This document shows positions 25,071 to 33,837 of a stretch of DNA of 39,029 nucleotides, in pieces. The DNA is from Actinomycetota bacterium (GTDB lineage Bacteria > Actinomycetota > Actinomycetes > Nanopelagicales > Nanopelagicaceae), in assembly GCA_016870455.1 (NCBI GenBank), contig VGBN01000009.1, positions 1 to 39,029 of the forward strand, in the 5' to 3' direction. Numbering within the stretch: position 1 is the first letter of the stretch; every line of letters begins with the position of its first letter. Under the pieces are notes generated by a model. That model was given only the letters and a program-made list of their open reading frames with translations, was not told the origin of the DNA and did not search any database. The position numbers were made by a program, and so were the translations under genes.

Positions 25071-25691
25071 CTAGATATTAAAAAAAGCTTTTATTGCGCT
25101 GACAATCATCTCAACTGCAATTGCAGATAGAAGTAATCCAGCAATTCTTGCCAACAGATCCACCCCAGAATCTTTGATAACAGAGAGGATTTTTGTGGAG
25201 AACATAAAGGTTAGACCAATTAAAAAATGAACTGCAATGATGGCAAGTGCCAAGGCAGATAGTTGATCATTACCCTCTGCTTTTTGCACATAAAGCATTG
25301 TGGTAACAATTGCACCTGGCCCGGCAAGAAGAGGCGTGCCAAGTGGTACTAATGCAATGTTTTGACTGGTGGCCGAATTACTATCCGTCAGAGTTCCAGT
25401 CAATAAACCCAACCCTGTGATCAGCAGCAAGATTCCACCTGCTCCTTGCAGGGCCGCTAGTGAAATGTTTAAGTAATCCAAAATCGCATTGCCAAAGAGT
25501 GCAAAAGAGACAATTACAAAAAGTGAGACTGCAGCAGCCTGCCAAGCAAGTCGTCGCTGTTGTTTTAGGGATTTACCAGCTGTTAAGCCTAAAAATATTG
25601 GGGCAGCCCCCGGCGGATCCAATATCACAAAAAGTGTTACGAAGGCTTGCGCACCAAAGGTAAGGGCAGAAAGTGCCTGCAAATCATTCAT
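25071..25691 (-). CDS. MarC family integral membrane protein
   Basis: 206 residues with six hydrophobic helices. The MarC family pattern is clear: ALTFGAQAFVTLFVILDPPGAAPIFLGLT at the start, the mirrored PLGTPLLAGPGAIVTTMLYVQKAEG in the middle (the two NP/GP-type half-repeats), and LLARIAGLLLSAIAVEMIVSAIKAFF at the end. No transport substrate or enzymatic activity is established for the family; early links to multiple antibiotic resistance were withdrawn. It has its own leaderless-type promoter and stands apart from the exonuclease gene by 44 bp. Confidence 0.9.
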   Translation of the reverse strand: MNDLQALSALTFGAQAFVTLFVILDPPGAAPIFLGLTAGKSLKQQRRLAWQAAAVSLFVIVSFALFGNAILDYLNISLAALQGAGGILLLITGLGLLTGTLTDSNSATSQNIALVPLGTPLLAGPGAIVTTMLYVQKAEGNDQLSALALAIIAVHFLIGLTFMFSTKILSVIKDSGVDLLARIAGLLLSAIAVEMIVSAIKAFFNI

Positions 25692-25697
25692 ATTGCC

Positions 25698-25703
25698 ATC
25701 CTA
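25698..25703 (-). promoter_or_regulatory. -10 hexamer of marC-like gene, leaderless type
   Basis: Minus-strand TAGGAT ends six bases before the ATG at 25691. No ribosome binding site lies between. Confidence 0.5.
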
Positions 25704-25834
25704 ACTTAGGTTGGTCTCTTGGTGGCGTTGGATGAGTAGATTGGCGATTTGATCACTTTTTTGTATTTAAAACAGTATTGCTAATGGGCAAGTAGGAGCC
25801 CTAATCTTGACCAATATTCTCACTAGGAGGAAAG

Positions 25835-27214
25835 ATGGCATTAGCTAAGGATTTGAAGAGTTTTACCAAGATAACTTTGGATGAAAGTGAAATGCCAACT
25901 CAGTGGTACAACATAATTCCTGATTTGCCATCACCACCTCCACCGCCATTACATCCAGGTACTCATCAACCAGTTGGGCCAGCAGATCTAGCACCGCTAT
26001 TCCCAATGGATTTAATTTTGCAAGAGGTCTCAACTGATTCCTATATTGATATTCCAGGAGAGGTTTTAGATGTTTACCGAACCTGGCGGCCATCACCTTT
26101 GTTTAGAGCTAGAAGATTAGAGAAGTTACTTGGTACTCCTGCTCGAATTTATTACAAGTATGAGGGAGTATCACCTGCAGGTTCTCATAAAACCAACACC
26201 TCCGTACCGCAGGCTTACTACAACAAAAAAGCAGGTATAAAGAAAATTACAACAGAGACTGGTGCTGGCCAGTGGGGAACCGCCTTGGCATTTGCATGTT
26301 CCTTGTTTGATTTAGAGTGCGAGGTCTGGCAGGTAGGTGGCTCCTACGATGCTAAGCCATACCGCAGGTTGATGATGGAGGTCTTTGGCGCAGCTGTTCA
26401 CCGCTCACCATCACAATTAACTGAGGCTGGTCGCAAGTTATCACTTGATCCAAAAAATAACTCTGGGTCTTTAGGTATTGCAATTTCAGAGGCGGTAGAG
26501 GCTGCAGCTGCTGATCCAACTGTTGCTTACGCACTTGGTTCAGTGTTAAACCATGTTTTAATGCATCAAACAATTATTGGCGAAGAGGCATTAAAACAGT
26601 TAGCTAAAGTTGGAGAGACACCTGATTTGTTAGTTGGTTGCACCGGTGGTGGATCTAACTTTGCTGGACTTTCCTTCCCATTTATCCGGGAGAAGATCAA
26701 AGGCAAAATGAATCCTGAGATTAGAGCGGTAGAACCGGCATCTTGCCCATCTTTAACCCGAGGAAAGTATGCATATGACTTTGGTGATACAGCAGGTATG
26801 ACACCACTAATGAAGATGCACACCCTTGGACATGATTTCATTCCTGATCCAATTCATGCTGGTGGACTTCGTTATCATGGAATGGCACCACTTATCTCTC
26901 ACATTTATGAATTGGGAATGATGACAGCTGAAAGTGTTGGTCAAAAGGAGTGTTTTGCAGCAGCGGTTCAATTTGCAAGAACTGAAGGAATAGTTCCTGC
27001 TCCAGAGCCTACTCATGCTATTGCAGTAGCAATTGCTGAAGCATTGAAAGCAAAAGAAAGTGGTGAGGAAAAAGTAATTTTGACCGCACTTTGTGGTCAT
27101 GGACACTTTGATCTTGCCGCCTATGATGCATTTTTAAATGGCAACATGGTTGATTCAGTACTAAGTGACAAGGATTTTGAAGCAGCCCTTGCTGCACTTC
27201 CTGTTATGAAGTAA
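25835..27214 (+). CDS. Tryptophan synthase beta-like enzyme, TrpB2 type
   Basis: PLP enzyme that makes tryptophan from indole and serine, 459 residues, longer than canonical TrpB (about 400). The extra N-terminal segment with [15 protein letters not shown] and the body match the TrpB2 class. PLP Lys lies in [17 protein letters not shown] near residue 115; the catalytic Glu in [15 protein letters not shown]; the PLP-phosphate loop in [13 protein letters not shown] strong AGGAGG precedes ATG by six bases, unlike most genes here. trpD is 1.4 kb away, but the classic trpA/trpC genes are absent. TrpB2 enzymes work without TrpA or salvage free indole. The next gene, an aminotransferase, has its own promoter. 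Confidence 0.92.
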   Translation: MALAKDLKSFTKITLDESEMPTQWYNIIPDLPSPPPPPLHPGTHQPVGPADLAPLFPMDLILQEVSTDSYIDIPGEVLDVYRTWRPSPLFRARRLEKLLGTPARIYYKYEGVSPAGSHKTNTSVPQAYYNKKAGIKKITTETGAGQWGTALAFACSLFDLECEVWQVGGSYDAKPYRRLMMEVFGAAVHRSPSQLTEAGRKLSLDPKNNSGSLGIAISEAVEAAAADPTVAYALGSVLNHVLMHQTIIGEEALKQLAKVGETPDLLVGCTGGGSNFAGLSFPFIREKIKGKMNPEIRAVEPASCPSLTRGKYAYDFGDTAGMTPLMKMHTLGHDFIPDPIHAGGLRYHGMAPLISHIYELGMMTAESVGQKECFAAAVQFARTEGIVPAPEPTHAIAVAIAEALKAKESGEEKVILTALCGHGHFDLAAYDAFLNGNMVDSVLSDKDFEAALAALPVMK

Positions 27215-27241
27215 ATCCAATCAGACGGATTTAGTAAGTAG

Positions 27242-27247
27242 TAGGTT
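27242..27247 (+). promoter_or_regulatory. -10 hexamer of the class III aminotransferase gene, leaderless type
   Basis: TAGGTT ends six bases before ATG at 27254, within the 39-bp gap after trpB2. Confidence 0.5.
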
Positions 27248-27253
27248 AATGCC

Positions 27254-28606
27254 ATGATCAACCGAGAGCGACTTGCCAAACTGCGTGCAGTTGAGGGTGA
27301 ACGCTTTTTAAAAAATCATCCAAAAAGTGGCGAGTTGTTTGCAACAGCCCAAAAAAGTATGCCAAATGGTGTACCAATGTCATGGATGTCTAAATGGCCC
27401 GGTGCTTATCCGATATTTGTGGCGGAGGCCAAGGGAGCAAGGTTTGTTGATGTTGATGGCAATACCTATGTTGATCTGTGTCTAGGTGATACCGGTTCTA
27501 TGACTGGACACTCACCAGAGGCCACTGTTACCGCAATTAGAGAGCAGGTTGGTAAGGGCTTATCAGTGATGCTTCCTAGTCAAGATGCTGCAATTGTTTC
27601 AGCAGAGTTAGCTAGTAGATTTAATTTACCGCTTTGGCAATTTACAGTATCAGCGACGGATGCCAATCGTCATGCCATTCGTTATGCCCGGCTAATCACT
27701 GGAAAATCGAAATTAATTGTGATTGATCGTTGCTACCACGGAAGCGTGGATGAAACTTTTGCCACCTTAGATGAATCAGGAAAAACAGTTGCCCGGGAGG
27801 GAAATATTGGTGCACCAGTGGGGTTGGATAAAACCACCCGAGTAGTGGCCTTTAATGACTTGGATGCAATGAAGGCGGCCTTGCAGCGTGGTGATGTGGC
27901 AGCAATTTTGATGGAGCCAGCTATGACAAATGTGGGAATAGTCTTACCGCAGGATGGTTATCTTAAAGAGGTAGAAAAGTTAGCCAGACAATTTGGCGCA
28001 CTTTTGATTATCGATGAAACCCACACGATCTCAGTTGGTATTGGCGGAATGACTGCTCAACTTGCACTTTCACCTGATTTTCTAACTATCGGAAAGGCAA
28101 TTGGTGGCGGCTTTCCAACTGGTGCATTTGGTATGACAGAACAGGTTGCGCAGCAGATTAAGAAAAAGGTTGAGCTTGAGGTGATTGATACAGGTGGAAT
28201 TGGTGGCACACTAGCTGCAAATGCGTTATCGCTTGCTGCGATGCGGGCTACATTGAGTAAGGTCCTAACGCAGGAGAATTTTGATCGGATGATCAAACTT
28301 GGTAATCGTTGGGCAGATGGAGTTGAAAAGGTAATCAAACAATACAAACTGGATTGGACAGTAAATCGGCTTGGGGCAAGAGCTGAGTACATGTTTGCGC
28401 CAACTGCGCCAATAAATGGCAGGCAGGCAGCTGATGCTGGTGATTTTGAATTAGAACAATACATTCACCTGCGAATGCTCAATGATGGATTCTTGATAAC
28501 TCCATTTCACAACATGGCCTTAATTTCACCCGATACAACAGATTCAGATATTGATGGGCATACCGAGGCATTTGAAAAAATGTGTGGCGAGCTGATCGCA
28601 TCCTGA
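27254..28606 (+). CDS. Class III PLP aminotransferase, GSAM/beta-amino-acid type
   Basis: 450 residues of the fold-type-I class III family. The PLP Lys is in LTIGKAIGGGFPTGAFG, the PLP-ring Asp in LLIIDETHTISVG, and the cofactor segment in IDRCYHGSVDETFA. The N-terminal MPNGVPMSWMSKWPGAYPIFVAEAKG resembles glutamate-1-semialdehyde aminomutase and beta-phenylalanine aminotransferase. It is probably not HemL: the usual S-G-T-E-A motif of the PLP-phosphate loop reads S-A-T-D-A-N here. It could supply an amino-group transfer for the amino-acid catabolism genes downstream, but its substrate cannot be read from sequence. The GNAT gene follows after nine bases, probably in the same transcript. Confidence 0.86.
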   Translation: MINRERLAKLRAVEGERFLKNHPKSGELFATAQKSMPNGVPMSWMSKWPGAYPIFVAEAKGARFVDVDGNTYVDLCLGDTGSMTGHSPEATVTAIREQVGKGLSVMLPSQDAAIVSAELASRFNLPLWQFTVSATDANRHAIRYARLITGKSKLIVIDRCYHGSVDETFATLDESGKTVAREGNIGAPVGLDKTTRVVAFNDLDAMKAALQRGDVAAILMEPAMTNVGIVLPQDGYLKEVEKLARQFGALLIIDETHTISVGIGGMTAQLALSPDFLTIGKAIGGGFPTGAFGMTEQVAQQIKKKVELEVIDTGGIGGTLAANALSLAAMRATLSKVLTQENFDRMIKLGNRWADGVEKVIKQYKLDWTVNRLGARAEYMFAPTAPINGRQAADAGDFELEQYIHLRMLNDGFLITPFHNMALISPDTTDSDIDGHTEAFEKMCGELIAS

Positions 28607-28615
28607 TTTGATTAA

Positions 28616-29149
28616 ATGAATAATCAAATTAACTCTTCACAAATTTCGCTGCTCCCAGTCTCATCTGCAAAAGAGTTTGCAGACCAACCTTTACAGTGGA
28701 GTCTTGATTTATGGGGGGAGGGAAAAGAGGAGTTTTCAGCTGATGATTGGCGGCTTTTTTATGGGAATGCCATGAACTCTGATTACTCCAGCTGGGATCA
28801 ATATGGAGTTGATCAAGAGCTCCTTTTTATGGCTATTAGGGATATAAAAAATAATCCAGAGGTAGTTGCCTCAATTGCTATTTGTGACTTTGATGATTTT
28901 GAAGAGTGGCGACAATACAAACCGTGGATTGCTGCTTTTATTGTTAGAGAGGATCTAAGAGGAACTGGGATTGGAAGTCAGGTATTAAAGCTGGCAGAGG
29001 GAAAAGCAATTGAGTATGGAATTACAAAAATCTACCTCTGGACTGAAGGGGAGCGAGAGTTTTATGCAAAACGGGGGTATTCGTTGGTGCAACAGATGAT
29101 CAAGTCCTCTCGCACAATTGATCTTATGTCTAAAAAGCTATCTGATTAA
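28616..29149 (+). CDS. GNAT family N-acetyltransferase
   Basis: 177 residues. The acetyl-CoA binding motif is visible as AAFIVREDLRGTGIGSQVLKLAEGKAIEYG (V-R-x-x-x-R-G-x-G-x-G) near residue 105, followed by strand KIYLWTEGEREFYAKRGY, the usual GNAT ending. The acceptor is unknown. The first 60 residues are acidic and carry no other domain. The start is nine bases past the aminotransferase stop, with no distinct promoter seen. Confidence 0.85.
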   Translation: MNNQINSSQISLLPVSSAKEFADQPLQWSLDLWGEGKEEFSADDWRLFYGNAMNSDYSSWDQYGVDQELLFMAIRDIKNNPEVVASIAICDFDDFEEWRQYKPWIAAFIVREDLRGTGIGSQVLKLAEGKAIEYGITKIYLWTEGEREFYAKRGYSLVQQMIKSSRTIDLMSKKLSD

Positions 29150-29218
29150 ATCAATAGAAAAGTTAGTCAGATCACGAAAATTTTTACCTAGTTTGGGGGT
29201 AAATTCTCAGGCTCTGCC

Positions 29219-29224
29219 TATACT
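29219..29224 (+). promoter_or_regulatory. Probable -10 hexamer of the DUF305 gene
   Basis: TATACT, with transcription expected to start near 29231. That leaves a short leader holding AAGGGG at 29232-29237, five bases before the ATG at 29243. This promoter is of the leadered kind, unlike many neighbours. No good -35 was found at 17 bp. Confidence 0.45.
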
Positions 29225-29242
29225 TTCAGGCAAGGGGTTGTG

Positions 29243-29851
29243 ATGCAAATAAATATTGATAAGAAAACTGGAATCTTGCTTTCGGTAATTGGAGTTCTTG
29301 CACTCTCGCTTGCAATCCTTGGAATAAGCATGCTCTCTGGAAAGAAAGATCATGATCACTCAAACATGATGGGTGGCATGCACCACTCATCTGCAGGAAA
29401 AGTCTTATCCGCCTCTGATGCAATGTTTCTACAAATGATGATTCCACATCATGAACAAGCCATTGTTATGTCTGACTTAGCATTAAAGATTTCAAAAAAT
29501 AAAGAGTTAATAAGTCTTGCTGCGCAGATCAAAGCAGCTCAAGACCCGGAGATTACACAGATGAAAAAGTGGTTAGCAGATGATGGGTTGTCGGAGGATC
29601 CTGGCCACTCAATGGATGGTATGGGCGGCATGCTTTCCGATGATGAGTTGGTAGCCTTGGGAAATAGCACTGGATCAGAGTTTGACCGGAAATTTCTAGC
29701 GGGAATGATTGAGCATCATGTGGGGGCGGTTGAAATGGTGAAAATGCTTAATCGCACACAGGTTACAGAGCTAAAAATCTTTGGGGAGCAGATTGTAAAA
29801 ACTCAAACAAGTGAGATCGAGTTGATGCGCTCTTTGCTATCTAAAATTTAA
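29243..29851 (+). CDS. DUF305 family protein, membrane anchored, His/Met-rich
   Basis: 202 residues. A single N-terminal helix at about 9-32 anchors the protein, which would face outward. A His/Met-rich stretch follows (KDHDHSNMMGGMHHSS), then the two DUF305 half-repeats: MFLQMMIPHHEQAIVMSDLAL and FLAGMIEHHVGAVEMVKML, each with the paired-His motif. A second Met/His loop (GHSMDGMGGM) lies between them. DUF305 is a four-helix ferritin-like fold often found with copper genes. The side-chain content fits copper or another soft metal, but binding is inferred. The start ATG at 29243 follows AAGGGG; a GTG at 29240 is adjacent. Confidence 0.87.
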   Translation: MQINIDKKTGILLSVIGVLALSLAILGISMLSGKKDHDHSNMMGGMHHSSAGKVLSASDAMFLQMMIPHHEQAIVMSDLALKISKNKELISLAAQIKAAQDPEITQMKKWLADDGLSEDPGHSMDGMGGMLSDDELVALGNSTGSEFDRKFLAGMIEHHVGAVEMVKMLNRTQVTELKIFGEQIVKTQTSEIELMRSLLSKI

Positions 29852-29856
29852 TTAGA

Positions 29857-31041
29857 TTATCTAAACGCTGCTATTCCTGTTAAAGCTTGACCAAGCACCA
29901 ACATATGTATTTCATGGGTGCCTTCATATGTTAGAACAGTTTCTAGATTACTCATATGTCTAAAGATTGAGTATTCAGAGGTGATTCCAGCTCCGCCCAG
30001 AATAGAACGTGCACTTCTTGCAATCTCTAAAGCCGCATTGACATTATGAAACTTGCCCATACTGATCTGCTCAGGTTGAATCTTCTCCGAATCCTTAAGG
30101 TCGGCTAGATGATAGGCAAGCAACATCGAAGTAGTTATCTTTGTTGCCATATCAGCAAACTTTGCCTGCGTGAGCTGATGTTTTGAAATAGGTCCATCAA
30201 ACTGTTCCCGAGTTGTGGCATAAGCCAGGGAAACTTCAAAGCAATCTCGCGCAGCGCCAACTGATCCAAAAATAATTCCGTATCTTGCCTCGGCAAGACA
30301 CAAGAGTGGCGCTCTTAAACTTGTAGCCTCTGGAAGTCGGTAGGAATCTGGAATTTTCATCTCATTGAAAACTAACTCAGATGTGATTGATGCTCGCAGT
30401 GAAAGCTTATGTTTAATTGGATTGATTATTAAGCCAGCTGTTTTGGTTGGGACACAAAAACCTCTAATTCCTTCATCGGTTTGTGCCCAAATAATTGCAA
30501 CATCAGCAACACTGCCATTGGTAATCCACATTTTTGAACCATTAATTACCCAGTCAGAACCAACTTTTTTGGCAAAAGTTTTCATGCCAGAAGGATTTGA
30601 ACCATAATCTGCTTCAGTTAGTCCAAAACATCCGACTGCCTCACCCTTTGCCATCTTTGGAAGCCACTCTTGTTTTTGAGCTTCACTTCCAAATTTATTA
30701 ATTGCGAACATGGCAAGTGAACCTTGCACAGAAACTAGGGATCTAAGTCCAGAGTCAATCGCCTCTAACTCCAGGCAGGCAAGACCATATGACATCGCAT
30801 CGGTTCCAGCACATCCATAATTTTTCAAGTGCATTCCAAGCACGCCGATGCCGCCTAGTGCCTTTGCTAACTCACGAGCTGGCAGATTTCCCTCTTCATA
30901 CCAGGTTGCAATATTTGGCTTTAACTCTTTGGCAGCAAAATCTCTTACCACCGTTTGAATTGATTTTTGTTCAGCGGTTAATCTCGACTCAACCTGCATT
31001 AAAACTAAAGGGTGGATTGGTGAAGCGGCTGGTTTATTCAT
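29857..31041 (-). CDS. gcdH: Glutaryl-CoA dehydrogenase
   Basis: FAD acyl-CoA dehydrogenase that oxidises and decarboxylates glutaryl-CoA to crotonyl-CoA, the final special step of lysine, hydroxylysine and tryptophan breakdown. 394 residues. Diagnostic points: ELEAIDSGLRSLVSVQ contains Arg100, the counterpart of the human Arg94 that holds the substrate carboxylate; GCFGLTEADYGSNPS; LRASITSELVF; EARYGIIFGSVGAARDC; and the catalytic base E373 in TYEGTHEIHMLVLGQALTG. These match the glutaryl-CoA branch better than general acyl-CoA dehydrogenases. ATG at 31041 is chosen because TAGACT lies six bases upstream; a TTG two codons earlier is less likely. It lies downstream of the two other minus-strand catabolic genes with its own promoter. 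Confidence 0.92.
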   Translation of the reverse strand: MNKPAASPIHPLVLMQVESRLTAEQKSIQTVVRDFAAKELKPNIATWYEEGNLPARELAKALGGIGVLGMHLKNYGCAGTDAMSYGLACLELEAIDSGLRSLVSVQGSLAMFAINKFGSEAQKQEWLPKMAKGEAVGCFGLTEADYGSNPSGMKTFAKKVGSDWVINGSKMWITNGSVADVAIIWAQTDEGIRGFCVPTKTAGLIINPIKHKLSLRASITSELVFNEMKIPDSYRLPEATSLRAPLLCLAEARYGIIFGSVGAARDCFEVSLAYATTREQFDGPISKHQLTQAKFADMATKITTSMLLAYHLADLKDSEKIQPEQISMGKFHNVNAALEIARSARSILGGAGITSEYSIFRHMSNLETVLTYEGTHEIHMLVLGQALTGIAAFR

Positions 31042-31047
31042 ACGCAA

Positions 31048-31053
31048 AGTCTA
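31048..31053 (-). promoter_or_regulatory. -10 hexamer of gcdH, leaderless type
   Basis: Minus-strand TAGACT ends six bases before the ATG at 31041. The gap to the upstream oxidoreductase gene is 79 bp, so gcdH may be read both from this site and from read-through. Confidence 0.5.
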
Positions 31054-31120
31054 TCTAGAGGGTTTATTAGGTTGGAAGATTTTGAACTTATTAGTACCTA
31101 TTTGGTGATAAATCTCATTA

Positions 31121-32284
31121 CTAAACAATGTTGTACTCAGGTCGTAATTGCCCTGAGGTGTTAAATCTATCCGCACTTAACTTATCAATCTTTACAAAGG
31201 GTTGTTTGTTTAGGTAGAGATCTCGCAAAATTTCACCAATCGCAGGTCCTTGTAAAAAGCCATGGCCACTAAAACCTGTAGCATAGAAAAATCGAGATAC
31301 TTTGTTGAATTCACCAAGTATCGCATTATGGTCGGGTGTTACTTCATATAAGCCTGCCCAACCTTTTCCAATTCCGACCTCCATAAGCCGTGGCGCTCTT
31401 ACCATAGCGATAGCACCTAACTTCTCAAGAAACTTTGGATCACGTTTTAGATCAAAGCCAGGCTCAACAGATTTGTCAGAAAATCCCATTAACAAACCTT
31501 TACCTTCTCGATGCCAATACAAAGAGGTTGAGTAATCAATCGTCATTGGCATCTTTGGAGGTAAATCGGAAAAAGTCTCATCCAAAGCTTGGGTAATAAC
31601 TAACTCACGTTTGTATGGCTTCACAGGTAAATCCAGTCCCACCATTGCAGCTATATGTGGTGACCACACACCAGCACAATTTATTACAGCACTGGTTCTC
31701 ACCTGTCCAGCGGTGGTAGTTACTGATGTGATTTCACCAGAGTCGAGATTAATTGCACTTACCTCGGTATTTGTTAAAACTGTTGCACCAAGTTTTTTAG
31801 CTGCGCCTGCGTAACCAAGTACCACCGCCTCAGGCGTGCAGTGTCCATCATTTGGAGTAAATGATGCCGCAATTAAATCTTTTGTGTTAAGTAAGGGTGA
31901 AATCTTTCCTGCTTCATTTGGCGTCAACATTCTTGATTCGACATTAAATTGGTGATGAATCTTGGTTGATTTTTCAAACAGATCAACATCCTGCTGGTTT
32001 GTTAAAGCAAACAAATATCCAGATCGGTGTAAATCAATTTCATAACCTGGTCTACGGCTGAAATTTGTAAATAGCTCTAACGACCTAGCCCCAAGTGCTA
32101 CGTTAAATTCATCAGAAAAGTTTGCTCGAACGCCTCCGGCAGCCTTTGAGGTGGAGCCACTGGCTAACTCATTTTTCTCACAGAGTAGAACTGAAATACC
32201 AGCCTCAGCTAGATGAAATGCAGTTGCGGTACCCATCACTCCACCGCCAACAATTACAACATCTACGTGGCTAGGTAGAGACAT
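31121..32284 (-). CDS. DAO-family FAD-dependent oxidoreductase, sarcosine-oxidase-beta-like
   Basis: 387 residues. FAD motif VDVVIVGGGVMGTATAFHLAE at residues 7-27, then ELASGSTSKAAGGVRANFSDEFN, a fingerprint of SoxB/DadA-like amine oxidases. The C-terminal FYATGFSGHGFLQGPAIGEILRDLY is the second FAD-contacting block. It starts two bases after the ALDH stop, so the two are translated from one message. In the pathway proposed here it could oxidise an amino acid such as 2-aminoadipate or pipecolate to the keto or imino product; that is inference from context. It differs clearly in sequence from the second DAO-type protein at 17356-18678. Confidence 0.86.
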   Translation of the reverse strand: MSLPSHVDVVIVGGGVMGTATAFHLAEAGISVLLCEKNELASGSTSKAAGGVRANFSDEFNVALGARSLELFTNFSRRPGYEIDLHRSGYLFALTNQQDVDLFEKSTKIHHQFNVESRMLTPNEAGKISPLLNTKDLIAASFTPNDGHCTPEAVVLGYAGAAKKLGATVLTNTEVSAINLDSGEITSVTTTAGQVRTSAVINCAGVWSPHIAAMVGLDLPVKPYKRELVITQALDETFSDLPPKMPMTIDYSTSLYWHREGKGLLMGFSDKSVEPGFDLKRDPKFLEKLGAIAMVRAPRLMEVGIGKGWAGLYEVTPDHNAILGEFNKVSRFFYATGFSGHGFLQGPAIGEILRDLYLNKQPFVKIDKLSADRFNTSGQLRPEYNIV

Positions 32285-32286
32285 AG

Positions 32287-33783
32287 TTATATTTTTAAAA
32301 CAAAGTTTGGATCATGTTTAATTTCAATTGTATCCATCTGTGCTTTTTGCAACTTATTTGACCAATCCCAATTCATTGACTGCCATCTAGTAAATTGATC
32401 AAGTACCCAGATACCACTTTGCCTTGAGCCATTTCCGCTTAAGCCATTGCCGCCAAATGGTAAATGTGCTTCAGCTCCTGAAGTTGAATTGTTTATCGAG
32501 ACCATTCCAGCAGATATTCCTTCTCGGAATCGCCAAACATTTTGGGGATCCTTGGTATAAATAGCTGAAGAAAGTCCATATCCATGGCCGTTTGCAAGAT
32601 CAATTGCTTCATCTAATGTTGAAAACTTTCCAACTGTAACAAGTGGACCAAAAGTCTCAGTTGAGTAAAGCTGATCACTCTTTGCAATTCCAGCAACAAT
32701 TACTGGATGGGCAAAGTAACCCTTATCTGGATCACCTATAAAACCCTTGCGTGGATTTGAGGAGGTAATTCTGCCAGTTGATGTAGATCCCATAACTTTG
32801 TGGTGAGATTGAATCATTTTTAGGTGCTCTAAGTGATTCTCTAAATATTTTTGAGAGATCATTGGCCCAAAAAGCACATTCTGAAAGGGATCTCCTACAG
32901 CTGCATTTTCAACCAAAGATGTAAATTTTTCTAAGACTTTGTCATAAATTGAATCTTGAATCCAAAGGGTGCCAAGTGAGGTACAACGTTGCCCGGCAGT
33001 GCCAAAACCGGCAAACAATGCTCCCTCAAGTGCTAAATCTATATTTGCATCATCCATTACCACCATCGGGTTTTTGCCACCAAGCTCTAAACAAGCACTT
33101 TGAATGTACTCTCCAGCTTTTGCACCAATTTTCTTTCCGACTGCAGTTGAACCAGTAAAACCAACTTTATTGATTACACCCTCTTTAAGACCCGACTCAA
33201 GTGCGGTAAATGTTTGAATGCCATCAGCAACTACAGTTATCAAAACATCCTTTGGCACTCCACCAGCATGAAAGATTGAACTCAAGGCGTTTGCTACTGC
33301 AGGAGTGAACTCTGATGGCTTCCAAACCACAGTGTTACCAGCCAAGAGTGCAGGGACTATGTACCAAGAAGGCACTGCTGTTGGGAAATTACCTGCGGTA
33401 ATTACAAAAACATTTCCAACTGGCATGCGAAAGGTGAATAAGTTTTTATTTTGCATCTCACTTGGAACAGTTTGACCATATAAACGTCTGCCCTCACCCA
33501 GAAAGAAATCACAGGTGTCTACTACCTCTTGAACCTCACCTAGCGCCTCGGAGTAAACCTTACCCATCTCTTTGGTAATTAATCTTGCGAGTGTTTCTTT
33601 ATTACTCTCCACTAATCTGCCAACATTTGCAATTATTCGCCCTCGAGTTGGTGCTGGCAACTTTGCCCAAACTTTTTGCGCACTCTTGGCAGTTTTCAAA
33701 ACAGTAAGGATTTCATTTGCTGAGGCCTCGGGCACCGTTGCAATAACTTCATTGAGATTTGATGGGTTAGTGGATGTAAACAT
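32287..33783 (-). CDS. Aldehyde dehydrogenase, ALDH7/antiquitin-like (probable 2-aminoadipate semialdehyde dehydrogenase)
   Basis: NAD(P)-dependent aldehyde dehydrogenase, 498 residues. Catalytic C267 in GTAGQRCTSLG and E233 in CLELGGKNP. Two residues that read the aminoadipate head group in human ALDH7A1 appear conserved: Glu in GEVQEVVDTCD (E86) and Arg266 just before the catalytic Cys. NNSTSGAEAHLPFGGNGLSGNG also matches the ALDH7 TSGAE block. The tail FTRWQSMNWDWSNKLQKAQ is distinct. It would turn 2-aminoadipate 6-semialdehyde into 2-aminoadipate. First gene of a minus-strand operon with the flavoenzyme, and divergent from the ThDP enzyme across a 48-54 bp gap. AGGAG lies 11 bases before ATG, rather far. 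Confidence 0.85.
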   Translation of the reverse strand: MFTSTNPSNLNEVIATVPEASANEILTVLKTAKSAQKVWAKLPAPTRGRIIANVGRLVESNKETLARLITKEMGKVYSEALGEVQEVVDTCDFFLGEGRRLYGQTVPSEMQNKNLFTFRMPVGNVFVITAGNFPTAVPSWYIVPALLAGNTVVWKPSEFTPAVANALSSIFHAGGVPKDVLITVVADGIQTFTALESGLKEGVINKVGFTGSTAVGKKIGAKAGEYIQSACLELGGKNPMVVMDDANIDLALEGALFAGFGTAGQRCTSLGTLWIQDSIYDKVLEKFTSLVENAAVGDPFQNVLFGPMISQKYLENHLEHLKMIQSHHKVMGSTSTGRITSSNPRKGFIGDPDKGYFAHPVIVAGIAKSDQLYSTETFGPLVTVGKFSTLDEAIDLANGHGYGLSSAIYTKDPQNVWRFREGISAGMVSINNSTSGAEAHLPFGGNGLSGNGSRQSGIWVLDQFTRWQSMNWDWSNKLQKAQMDTIEIKHDPNFVLKI

Positions 33784-33825
33784 AAGAGCATTCTCTCCTA
33801 GATAAGCAAATTTAGAAAATGCCGA

Positions 33826-33831
33826 TATGGT
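33826..33831 (+). promoter_or_regulatory. -10 hexamer of the ThDP enzyme gene, leaderless type
   Basis: TATGGT ends six bases before ATG at 33838. It lies in the short divergent gap with the ALDH gene, whose own -10 is probably minus-strand TTATCT near 33798-33803, so the two promoters are within one polymerase footprint. Confidence 0.5.
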
Positions 33832-33837
33832 TTGAAC

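Noticed and set aside
25704-25834. Possible attenuator or T-box/tryptophan leader before trpB2
   Set aside because: No Trp-rich leader peptide, T-box core or terminator-antiterminator pair is visible; only a weak GGGC/GCCC stem and a strong Shine-Dalgarno.
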